A stretch of 64,000 bases of DNA from Candidatus Galloscillospira excrementipullorum (GTDB lineage: Bacteria; Bacillota; Clostridia; Oscillospirales; Feifaniaceae): the NCBI GenBank assembly GCA_018714125.1, contig DVNV01000070.1:1-64000 (forward strand), in the 5' to 3' direction. The position numbers were made by a program, and so were the translations under genes. The notes below the pieces were generated by a model. It saw only the letters and a list, made by a program, of their open reading frames with translations. It searched no databases and had not been told where the DNA came from. Shown here in pieces: positions 18,454 to 26,419 of the stretch. Position 1 is the stretch's first letter. Every line of letters begins with the position of its first letter.

Positions 18454-19481
18454 GACATCTGCTAAATACTTTGTTTATCACCAGCGAGGACATCTATCTA
18501 TCTCTAGACGGGGAAAATGTGGTGGCAAACCGGGGGCAGCAGTCGGTGGCCCGCTATCCGCTCCATATCCTATCTAGTATTGTCTCCTTCTCCTACGCTG
18601 GGGCATCCCCCGCCCTCATGGGTGCCTGTGCGCAACGGAACATCTCCCTTGCCTTCTGTACGCCACGGGGCCGCTTTCTAGCCAGAGTGACCGGGGAAAG
18701 CTCCGGGAATGTACTGCTGCGCCGGGCCCAATACCGGGCGGCGGACGAGCCTGACTCCTGCTGCCGCCTGGCCCGGAACATGATTTTCGGAAAGGTCTAC
18801 AATGCCCGGTGGAGCCTGGAGCGAACCCGGCGGGATCATGGACTGCGAGTCGATGACAACGCGCTGAGCAACGCATCTTCCCAACTGCAGGAGCTGCTGC
18901 CTCAAATTGAAGCCGAGACCTCTTTAGAGCATTTGCGAGGCTTGGAGGGCGCGGGCGCCACGGCCTATTTCCGTGTCTTTGATCAGTCAATTTTGAGTGG
19001 GAAACCTTTTTTCGCCTTTGAATCAAGAAATCGACGGCCGCCCACAGATCCGGTAAATGCCCTGCTGTCCTTTGCCTACAGCCTTCTGGCCAATGACTGC
19101 GCCTCAGCCCTGGAGAGTGTTGGGTTGGATGCCTATGTGGGATTTCTCCACCGGGACCGGCCTGGGCGAACTTCCCTTGCCCTCGATCTGATGGAGGAAC
19201 TGCGTCCCTGCCTGGCTGACCGGTTTGTCCTGACTCTTATCAACAACCGAATGGTGAGCCAGGAGGACTTTGAGTTTCGGGGGACCGGAGCTGTATCCCT
19301 GTGCGATTCTGGACGGAAAGTATTTTTACAGCATTGGCAGAACAGGAGAAAAACGGAGTTAACCCACCCCTATTTGCAAGAAAAGATCCCGTGGGGGCTG
19401 GTCCCCTATATACAGGCATTGCTCCTGTCCCGCACCCTGCGAGGAGATCTGGATAGCTACCCGCCCTTTTTGTGGAAGTGA
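18450..19481 (+). CDS. cas1: CRISPR integrase Cas1, type I-C
   Basis: MRHLLNTLFITSEDIYLSLDGENVVAN..., DPVNALLSFAYSLLANDC; ATGA overlap with cas4. Confidence 0.95.
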   Translation: MRHLLNTLFITSEDIYLSLDGENVVANRGQQSVARYPLHILSSIVSFSYAGASPALMGACAQRNISLAFCTPRGRFLARVTGESSGNVLLRRAQYRAADEPDSCCRLARNMIFGKVYNARWSLERTRRDHGLRVDDNALSNASSQLQELLPQIEAETSLEHLRGLEGAGATAYFRVFDQSILSGKPFFAFESRNRRPPTDPVNALLSFAYSLLANDCASALESVGLDAYVGFLHRDRPGRTSLALDLMEELRPCLADRFVLTLINNRMVSQEDFEFRGTGAVSLCDSGRKVFLQHWQNRRKTELTHPYLQEKIPWGLVPYIQALLLSRTLRGDLDSYPPFLWK

Positions 19482-19488
19482 GAGGCCT

Positions 19489-19779
19489 ATGTTTGTATTG
19501 ATTACCTATGATATAAACACTGAAGATGCCTCTGGTCGAAAACGTCTGCGGCAGATTGCCAAGCAGTGCGTCAACTACGGCCAGAGGGTGCAGAACTCTG
19601 TCTTTGAGTGTATGCTTGATAGCGCCCAGTGCAAGCTGCTCCAGACAAAACTTCTATCTATTATGGATGAGACCAAAGACAGCCTCCGGTTTTATTATCT
19701 TGGCAAGCGGTATGAGAACAAGGTCGAACATTTTGGTGCCAGGCAAACTTATTTGCCTGAAGAGCCTCTGCTTCTCTAG
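19489..19779 (+). CDS. cas2: CRISPR-associated endoribonuclease-fold Cas2
   Basis: 96 aa, MFVLITYDINTEDASGRKRLRQIAKQCVNYGQRVQNSVFECML. Confidence 0.95.
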   Translation: MFVLITYDINTEDASGRKRLRQIAKQCVNYGQRVQNSVFECMLDSAQCKLLQTKLLSIMDETKDSLRFYYLGKRYENKVEHFGARQTYLPEEPLLL

Positions 19780-19898
19780 GTGCGAACGCCAAGTACCCAT
19801 GGATTTCCAGGCCGGTTCGCACCGACTTGTAGAAATGTTCTCTGGTATAACCTCTTTTTACCATCTGGGAATACGATTCATTTTCCCTTTGTTTTAAC

Positions 19899-19951
19899 GC
19901 AAAACTGTACAACTTTCACAAATAATGTATTCTTGCGCTGTGCAGTTTTGC
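19899..19951. promoter_or_regulatory. Inverted repeat at the leader/array junction
   Basis: GCAAAACTGTACA (19899-19911) vs TGTGCAGTTTTGC (19939-19951): 12/13 complementary; right arm ends 1 nt before repeat 1. Confidence 0.7.
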
Positions 19952-19952
19952 T

Positions 19953-21471
19953 GTCGTCCCCCTCGCGGGGGACGTGGATTGAAATTAATCCCATTTCCGC
20001 ACTTGCTTCCATTCTTTCGGTCGTCCCCCTCGCGGGGGACGTGGATTGAAATACTGAGCACGGTTACATTATCGGTGTTATGTGCGCGTCGTCCCCCTCG
20101 CGGGGGACGTGGATTGAAATATCTTTCGCCTGAGAAGTTATGCGCGAACAGCAAGTCGTCCCCCTCGCGGGGGACGTGGATTGAAATGTAACCCGGTACA
20201 CGCAGCCCGTCCAGGTCTGGCAGGTCGTCCCCCTCGCGGGGGACGTGGATTGAAATGCGCAATCTTCGACCTGATTTCTCCGGATGCTCAAAGTCGTCCC
20301 CCTCGCGGGGGACGTGGATTGAAATATGGGGCAAAATTCGAGCAATCCCGTTGTCCAACGTCGTCCCCCTCGCGGGGGACGTGGATTGAAATGTGTGGTT
20401 CGTTCTGGGGTTCTCTGGGCCCCGGCGTCGTCCCCCTCGCGGGGGACGTGGATTGAAATAGGTGGTGCTACCGCCCGGACAGCGCCGGGAAATGGGTCGT
20501 CCCCCTCGCGGGGGACGTGGATTGAAATTTGAGCCTCTTGCCATTTACGCAGCGAGGCAGCCGTCGTCCCCCCCGCGGGGGACGTGGATTGAAATAGCGT
20601 GATTGCAATTGTCACCGGGGAGCTTGTTGCGTCGTCCCCCTCGCGGGGGACGTGGATTGAAATGACCCTTTGAAGTAGTGCATCAGACCATGCCCGTCTC
20701 GTCGTCCCCCTCGCGGGGGACGTGGATTGAAATGTCGTCCCTTACTGCCAAGAAAACGGATACACCTGTCGTCCCCCTCGCGGGGGACGTGGATTGAAAT
20801 TGCACCGATGAGAGAATAAATACGCTCTCTTCATGTCGTCCCCCTCGCGGGGGACGTGGATTGAAATTGCATCTGTCGGAAAGATGTTGGAAAAGGCCAA
20901 GGGTCGTCCCCCTCGCGGGGGACGTGGATTGAAATCAACCTTGCTGACCTGCCCACGTATTCGGACGGGTCGTCCCCCTCGCGGGGGACGTGGATTGAAA
21001 TGGCTACCAGGAAGCCTGGGCGGAGTACAGATACAGTCGTCCCCCTCGCGGGGGACGTGGATTGAAATTGCGCGCAAGGTTAATTCCACCGCCGGCCAGC
21101 TGTCGTCCCCCTCGCGGGGGACGTGGATTGAAATGTCGATCCCGTTGTAATTGTTTATTTTCCCGACGTCGTCCCCCTCGCGGGGGACGTGGATTGAAAT
21201 CAGATAAAATTGTACGCCAAGAGGCAGAAATTGAGGTCGTCCCCCTCGCGGGGGACGTGGATTGAAATCAGAGAGCAAAGCGGATGAGGGCATGGCGGAG
21301 GTGGTCGTCCCCCTCGCGGGGGACGTGGATTGAAATATTGTGGCCAAGTATCACGACTATTTCACCAGCGGTCGTCCCCCTCGCGGGGGACGTGGATTGA
21401 AATTTCCTCTCTTACCTCCTCTTGCATCCACACATGCGGTCGTCCCCCTCGCGGGGGACGTGGATTGAAGT
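19953..21471 (+). CRISPR. Type I-C CRISPR array, 23 repeats / 22 spacers
   Basis: 33-bp repeat GTCGTCCCCCTCGCGGGGGACGTGGATTGAAAT; spacers about 33-37 nt; repeat 10 (20563) has T11>C; last repeat ends GAAGT. Confidence 0.98.
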
Positions 21472-21704
21472 TTGCCTATCCGCCTTGCAACTTTCTTGGA
21501 AATCAGATATCATAGTGCCAGAAAGGCGAGCGGGGAAAGGGCGTTCCCCTGTGAGCTCTTCCATTGGCACGACGGCCGCACCCGTGCGGCTGCCGCTTTT
21601 TGAAGCGCCCCTTTTCGCCTTCCAACAGGCCCGTCCGGCGGTGGCCGACGGGCTCCGAAAAAGCGCGGCGCTTTCACTTCCTTTCCGCAAAAGGAGGCCT
21701 GCTC

Positions 21705-22514
21705 ATGAATTATCTTCCTGCCGGCTTTCCCGACGGCGCGCCTCCCGACATTTTGGCCTGTCTGGAAGGGGCCCGCATCGAGGACCGCTCGAGCTCTCCC
21801 TGCGCCCGGGTTTTCTTTCTCAACAAAGGCAATGGGCTCTACTTAAAATACTCGGGCAAAGGACTGCTGGAAAAAGAAGCTCTTTTCACCCGCTATTTCT
21901 TCTCCAAGGGGCTTGGCCCCGAAGTGGTGTGCTATTACCGCGCCAGACACGACTGGCTTTTGACCTGTGCCCTGCCCGGGAAAAACGCCTCCCACCCGAT
22001 GTATCTGGAACATCCGGCACGCCTGTGCGACACGCTTGCGCTGGAGCTCCGGGCGCTGCACGAGGCCGACGTCACAGGCTGTCCCGTTGCAGACAGAACG
22101 GCAGACTACCTTGCGGCCGCGCAGGCCAACGCCCATGCGGGAAAGTTTTGCCCCTTTCCCCTTCCCGACAGCTTTGCCCGTCTCTCGGCGCCTCAGGCCA
22201 AAGCCCTGCTGGCGCAGGGGGCAGCCGCCCTGCAAAGCCGGGTTTTGCTGCACGGAGACTACTGCCTTCCCAACGTCATTTTGGACAACTGGGCGCTTTC
22301 CGGCTTCGTGGATCTTGGCTGCGGGGGCGTGGGAGACAGGCACATTGACCTTTTCTGGGGCGTGTGGTCGCTCTGGTTTAACCTGAAAACAAACCGCTAC
22401 TGCAGCCGTTTTCTCGATGCCTACGGCCGCGACCGGGCAGACGAGGACGTCCTACAGCTCATTGCCGCAGCAGAAGCCTTTGCCGCAGACCCGCCCAACA
22501 GCCCCCTCTTCTAA
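21705..22514 (+). CDS. Aminoglycoside/choline phosphotransferase (APH)-family kinase
   Basis: RVLLHGDYCLPNVILDNWALSGFVDLGCGGVGDRHIDLFWG (APH catalytic HGDxxxxN and D motifs). Confidence 0.8.
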   Translation: MNYLPAGFPDGAPPDILACLEGARIEDRSSSPCARVFFLNKGNGLYLKYSGKGLLEKEALFTRYFFSKGLGPEVVCYYRARHDWLLTCALPGKNASHPMYLEHPARLCDTLALELRALHEADVTGCPVADRTADYLAAAQANAHAGKFCPFPLPDSFARLSAPQAKALLAQGAAALQSRVLLHGDYCLPNVILDNWALSGFVDLGCGGVGDRHIDLFWGVWSLWFNLKTNRYCSRFLDAYGRDRADEDVLQLIAAAEAFAADPPNSPLF

Positions 22515-22567
22515 AAATCGCACAACATCCCCCATGTCTATTTTGAAATAACAAGGACGGTTTTTTT

Positions 22568-23602
22568 ATGAAAAAGAATCTTTCTCGCCTGGCGGTCGGC
22601 GCGGCCTGTGTGCTGGCGGTGTTTGGCCTGTTCAAAACAGCCTCCCTCAAGCAGGAAATTTCCCGCCTGCAATCGGACTTAAACAACCAAATCCGGGCTC
22701 TGAACAACAGCATCGATGCCATTTACGACAACGTCGACGCCATGCTGGAGGAGCAGAACAACCTCTTTTCGGTCAGCAACTGGGCCTACGGCGATATCGA
22801 CGTTGAGGCCAAGACGACGGAGGTCGTCTGCACCATCGTCCCCAAGGCCTACACCCCCGGGGTGACGCAGGCCGTCATGGTGTGCGGCGGGCAGGAATAT
22901 CCCATGAGCTATGCCGACAACCGCTACACCGCCACGCTGAGTCTCCCTCTCTTTGAGCCTGCCGGCGACTGGCAGGTCAGGCTGGCCGACAACGGCTCCC
23001 TGCGCACCCAGCGGCTCGACTGGTTTCTCGACCCCAAATCCGAAGCTCTGCTTTGCCCGCAGGTCTCCATTCAGGGCACCTCCACAGGGCGCCAGGGGGA
23101 AAAAGGGTATGACTGGACTCCCGCACCCATGGTGGTCATTGATATCGAGAAAAAGGGAGCGTTTCAGGTCCGGTCGGTGGAGCTGGTGGAGGTTCTGGAC
23201 GGCCAGGAAATCGGCCGCATTCCGGTTGACCTGACCGAGGAGGGCCAAAAGGCCTATGCAGAAGCCCTCTCCAAGCAAAGTTTTGCCATCCCCGAGCCGG
23301 TCTCCACCGTCTCCGCCAGCCCCGACTACCAGGGCCACGCCAACTTTCTCTACTGTCTCGACAAGCTGTATCTCATTCCCAGAGGCAGCCTGCTTGAGCT
23401 CTTTGTGGACGTCGTTGACCAAAACGGATTTCGCTACCGGTGCTCTACCGGCTTTAGCGGCTGCATGGCCGTCACCCTCGAGGGCGAGCGCGACGATGTC
23501 CGCATGAAGGAAATAGAACTGGATTTCTATGAAAATCCCATCCTGATTTTTGATAAGGACGGCAGCGTGATTTACGATGCGTCGGAGCCCTCCCTTTCCT
23601 GA
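22568..23602 (+). CDS. Membrane-anchored coiled-coil extracytoplasmic protein, unknown function
   Basis: N-terminal TM/signal anchor then heptad-like region (LKQEISRLQSDLNNQIRALNNSIDAIYDNVDAMLEEQ). Confidence 0.65.
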   Translation: MKKNLSRLAVGAACVLAVFGLFKTASLKQEISRLQSDLNNQIRALNNSIDAIYDNVDAMLEEQNNLFSVSNWAYGDIDVEAKTTEVVCTIVPKAYTPGVTQAVMVCGGQEYPMSYADNRYTATLSLPLFEPAGDWQVRLADNGSLRTQRLDWFLDPKSEALLCPQVSIQGTSTGRQGEKGYDWTPAPMVVIDIEKKGAFQVRSVELVEVLDGQEIGRIPVDLTEEGQKAYAEALSKQSFAIPEPVSTVSASPDYQGHANFLYCLDKLYLIPRGSLLELFVDVVDQNGFRYRCSTGFSGCMAVTLEGERDDVRMKEIELDFYENPILIFDKDGSVIYDASEPSLS

Positions 23603-23645
23603 CGGAACGTGCCGCTTTTCCCCCGCATCCCCCCCTTTTCTCCAT

Positions 23646-23685
23646 GCGCGCCCTCCCTGCAGCAGGCGGGGAGGGCGCGCTTTGC
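23646..23685 (+). terminator. Hairpin terminator-like
   Basis: GCGCGCCCTCCC ... GGGAGGGCGCGCTTTG. Confidence 0.5.
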
Positions 23686-23748
23686 CTGTCCAAACACGGC
23701 GGCAAAGGCCCCTTTCCCCAAAAAGTCCCCCTTTCCAGAGATTTCCTC

Positions 23749-23802
23749 TTGACTTTCTCTGTCTAACGGTGTAGACTATCCGCAGTGTCTAATACGGTAG
23801 AC
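23749..23802 (+). promoter_or_regulatory. Promoter with two BlaI-type operator dyads
   Basis: TTGACT-N17-TAGACT; GTCTAACGGTGTAGAC (23761-23776) and GTCTAATACGGTAGAC (23787-23802). Confidence 0.85.
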
Positions 23803-23821
23803 AAGAGGGGGGACTCTTTGC

Positions 23822-24193
23822 ATGGACATTCCGAAAATCCACGAAAGCGAATACCGGTTTTGCCTGATTTTGTGGGAAAACGAGCCCGTTTCGGCGCCGG
23901 AGCTTGTCCGGCTGTGTCAGGAGCGGCTGGGCTGGAAGCGAACCACGACCTACACCGTCATCAAGCGGCTGGGGCAGCGCGGCGTCTTGAAAAACGAGAA
24001 CGCCGTTGTCACCTCCCTTGTCTCCAAAGACCAGGTTCAGGCCTCCGAAATCGACGAGCTGGTGGAAAAGAAGTTTGGCGGCTCGCTGCCCGCCTTTGTG
24101 GCCGCCTTTGCCAAGCGTCAGGATTTGTCTGAGGCCGAGCTTAACGAGGTGCAGCACATGATTGACCGTATCCGAAAAGGCGGTGCGCGATGA
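23822..24193 (+). CDS. BlaI/MecI/CopY family transcriptional repressor
   Basis: Winged helix (YRFCLILWENEPVSAPELVRLCQERLGWKRTTTYTVIKRLGQRGVLKNE). Confidence 0.9.
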   Translation: MDIPKIHESEYRFCLILWENEPVSAPELVRLCQERLGWKRTTTYTVIKRLGQRGVLKNENAVVTSLVSKDQVQASEIDELVEKKFGGSLPAFVAAFAKRQDLSEAELNEVQHMIDRIRKGGAR

Positions 24194-26130
24194 GCAAGCA
24201 GTTTTTGACGGTGCTCAGCATGAGCCTTTCGGCAAGCTGGCTCATTGCACTGGTGCTGGTGCTGCGGCTTTTCCTGGGAAGGGCGCCCCGATGGGCCGGC
24301 CTGCTGCTGTGGGGCATGGTTGCCGCAAGACTGCTGTGCCCCGTTTTCCCCGCCAGCCCGCTCTCGCTGATTCCCTCTTCGGTTGAAGAGGGACGTCTTG
24401 TGTCGCAGTGGACGGACGGCTATGCCGGAGACATCCAAATCTATCACGACAATTTGGAGGCCTTTGACGCCGCAGTGGCCTCGGGGGCGGAGGTGGTCAC
24501 AACGCCGGAGGGCGGCCGCTACGCCGTGACCGGCGGCAGTGGCCGGGGCGCGCCCCCCACCGTCGCCGACAGGGTGGTTCCGGTTCTGAGTGCCGTCTGG
24601 GCCGCCGGCACGGCTGTTTTGGCGCTGCATGCCCTGCTGAGCTGGCGGCGGCTGCGCAGGGAGCTCTCGGCCGCCGTGCGGTATCGGGACAACATTTTTC
24701 AAAGCGAAAGGGTGCTTTCCCCCTTTGTCTTCGGCCTTTTCCGCCCGAAAATCTATCTGCCCTTTCATTTAAGCCGGCAGGAGCTGGCCTATGTCGTCGC
24801 CCACGAGCGGTCGCACCTTGCATACGGGGACCCCTGGTGGAAGCTGCTGGGCTTTGCCGTGCTGGCAATTCACTGGTTTAACCCCCTGGTGTGGCTGGCC
24901 TACGGCCTGCTGTGCCGCGACATCGAGCTGGCCTGTGACCAGCGCGTCATCCGGGAGCTGGACGATGCGCAGCGGGCCGACTACTCGCAGGCCCTTGTGG
25001 CCTGCAGCGTCGGCAGGCCGAGGCTTTCGGCCTGTCCCCTGGCCTTTGGCGAGGCGGGGGTGAAGGAGCGGGTGCGCTGCATTGCGCGCTACAAAAAGCC
25101 CTCCCGCCTTTCGGCGGCTGCGGCGGGGCTGGTCTGCGTTCTGACGGCGCTGTGCTTTTTGACTTCCCCCACGCAGGCGCAGCCCCCCTCCCCCTTTGGC
25201 GCGGACTACATGGCAGGCGCCACAGTCTATTCGGGTACAGGCAGCCCCTCCGATGCCGGGGCGCAGGAGCTGCTGCACTGCCGCCTGAGCCAGGAGCGGC
25301 ACCTGCTGATTTTGCAGGATACCGCCTCCGGCAACTGGCTTGACGCAGGAGCCCTCGAAGAAGTCACGCTGACAAAAGACAACTTTGACGCCTATTTTTA
25401 TGCCGACGACGGCTTTGAGGGCAGCTCGGCCGCCGCCCTGCGCCGCCGCAACGCCAGGGCCTGGCGGGTGCTGCTCTCCCCCGAGGCCTACCAGTCGGAA
25501 TTTTACTATCTGCTGCAGCAGCAGGACGGCTCGCTCTATCTCGCCTCGGGCCTTTACGACGTCGCCGAGGCAGACGACCCCGATTCCGACGATTCGGTCA
25601 TCCGGGAGGTCTTTTTGCTGGAGCCTCTTTTGACACAAAGCACCCCCCTTGTCTGGTTCGACTATCCGGACGGTCAGGCACTGCCGTGGGATGGCCGCCG
25701 CGAAATCAACCTTGACGCCTTTCCCGGCGTGACCTTTCGCTGGTCGCCCGAAAAGGTGGAGGCCGTGACCGACACCGGGATTCTCCCGCTCTACACCGGC
25801 ATGCCCATCTGGAACGTCTTTTTCACCGACCTGACGGGCGACGGCCTGCCCGAGCTGTGCTCCACGCTGAGCATCAGCTCGGGCGTCGCAAACACCTGCG
25901 TCATGGTGTATGACTACGCAAACGGCGCAAGCTACGCCCTGCAGGACCCCATGCAGCACGACTACAGCCTTTCGCTGCAGGACGGCCGCCTGGTCGTCAC
26001 CAAGCGGCGCTGCGCCGACGGGCAGGTGGTGCAGACGGCATATCTGGCCTATGTGCAAAACACCGTCAGCCTCATCCCGACCGACCCCGCCGGCGCTTCG
26101 CCCGAGCCCCTGCAAAGCCAGCCTTCCTGA
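24190..26130 (+). CDS. BlaR1/MecR1-like M56 family metallopeptidase with non-PBP sensor region
   Basis: VVAHERSHLAYGDPWWKLL (HExxH), multi-TM N-terminus; long extracytoplasmic C-terminus without an obvious SxxK/KTG set. Confidence 0.85.
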   Translation: MSKQFLTVLSMSLSASWLIALVLVLRLFLGRAPRWAGLLLWGMVAARLLCPVFPASPLSLIPSSVEEGRLVSQWTDGYAGDIQIYHDNLEAFDAAVASGAEVVTTPEGGRYAVTGGSGRGAPPTVADRVVPVLSAVWAAGTAVLALHALLSWRRLRRELSAAVRYRDNIFQSERVLSPFVFGLFRPKIYLPFHLSRQELAYVVAHERSHLAYGDPWWKLLGFAVLAIHWFNPLVWLAYGLLCRDIELACDQRVIRELDDAQRADYSQALVACSVGRPRLSACPLAFGEAGVKERVRCIARYKKPSRLSAAAAGLVCVLTALCFLTSPTQAQPPSPFGADYMAGATVYSGTGSPSDAGAQELLHCRLSQERHLLILQDTASGNWLDAGALEEVTLTKDNFDAYFYADDGFEGSSAAALRRRNARAWRVLLSPEAYQSEFYYLLQQQDGSLYLASGLYDVAEADDPDSDDSVIREVFLLEPLLTQSTPLVWFDYPDGQALPWDGRREINLDAFPGVTFRWSPEKVEAVTDTGILPLYTGMPIWNVFFTDLTGDGLPELCSTLSISSGVANTCVMVYDYANGASYALQDPMQHDYSLSLQDGRLVVTKRRCADGQVVQTAYLAYVQNTVSLIPTDPAGASPEPLQSQPS

Positions 26131-26163
26131 ATCCAGGCGGCAAAACCAATTTGAAAAACGACA

Positions 26164-26205
26164 GCCCCTGCCGTCCGGCAAACACACCGGACGGCAGGGG
26201 CTTTG
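26164..26205 (+). terminator. Intrinsic terminator
   Basis: GCCCCTGCCGTCCGG...CCGGACGGCAGGGGCTTT (15-bp perfect stem). Confidence 0.75.
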
Positions 26206-26419
26206 CCCTGAAATCCTTTTTCGATTCAAGGCCCCGCCAAATGCTGCCCCGCCCGCTGTCTACAGGATATCCCCCTTCAGGCAAAGACTTGAAAAAGACA
26301 CGAGTTGTCCTCTTTTGCTTGCAAAGGCTCTTTTGCCGGGATTATAATAGGGACAACAGACTGATTGCCCGGGCTTTGGCCGCAATCCAAGTCACATTGA
26401 AAAAGGAGCGTATGCAGTC

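Noticed and set aside
19894-21347. ORFs on both strands through the CRISPR array (216, 201, 183 aa etc. with repeated SIHVPREGDD / RPPRGGRGLK)
   Set aside because: They are translations of the 33-bp CRISPR repeats, a common mis-annotation, not proteins.
21705-22514. APH-family gene as an antibiotic-resistance determinant
   Set aside because: Only generic APH/choline-kinase motifs; no support for a specific aminoglycoside-resistance family.
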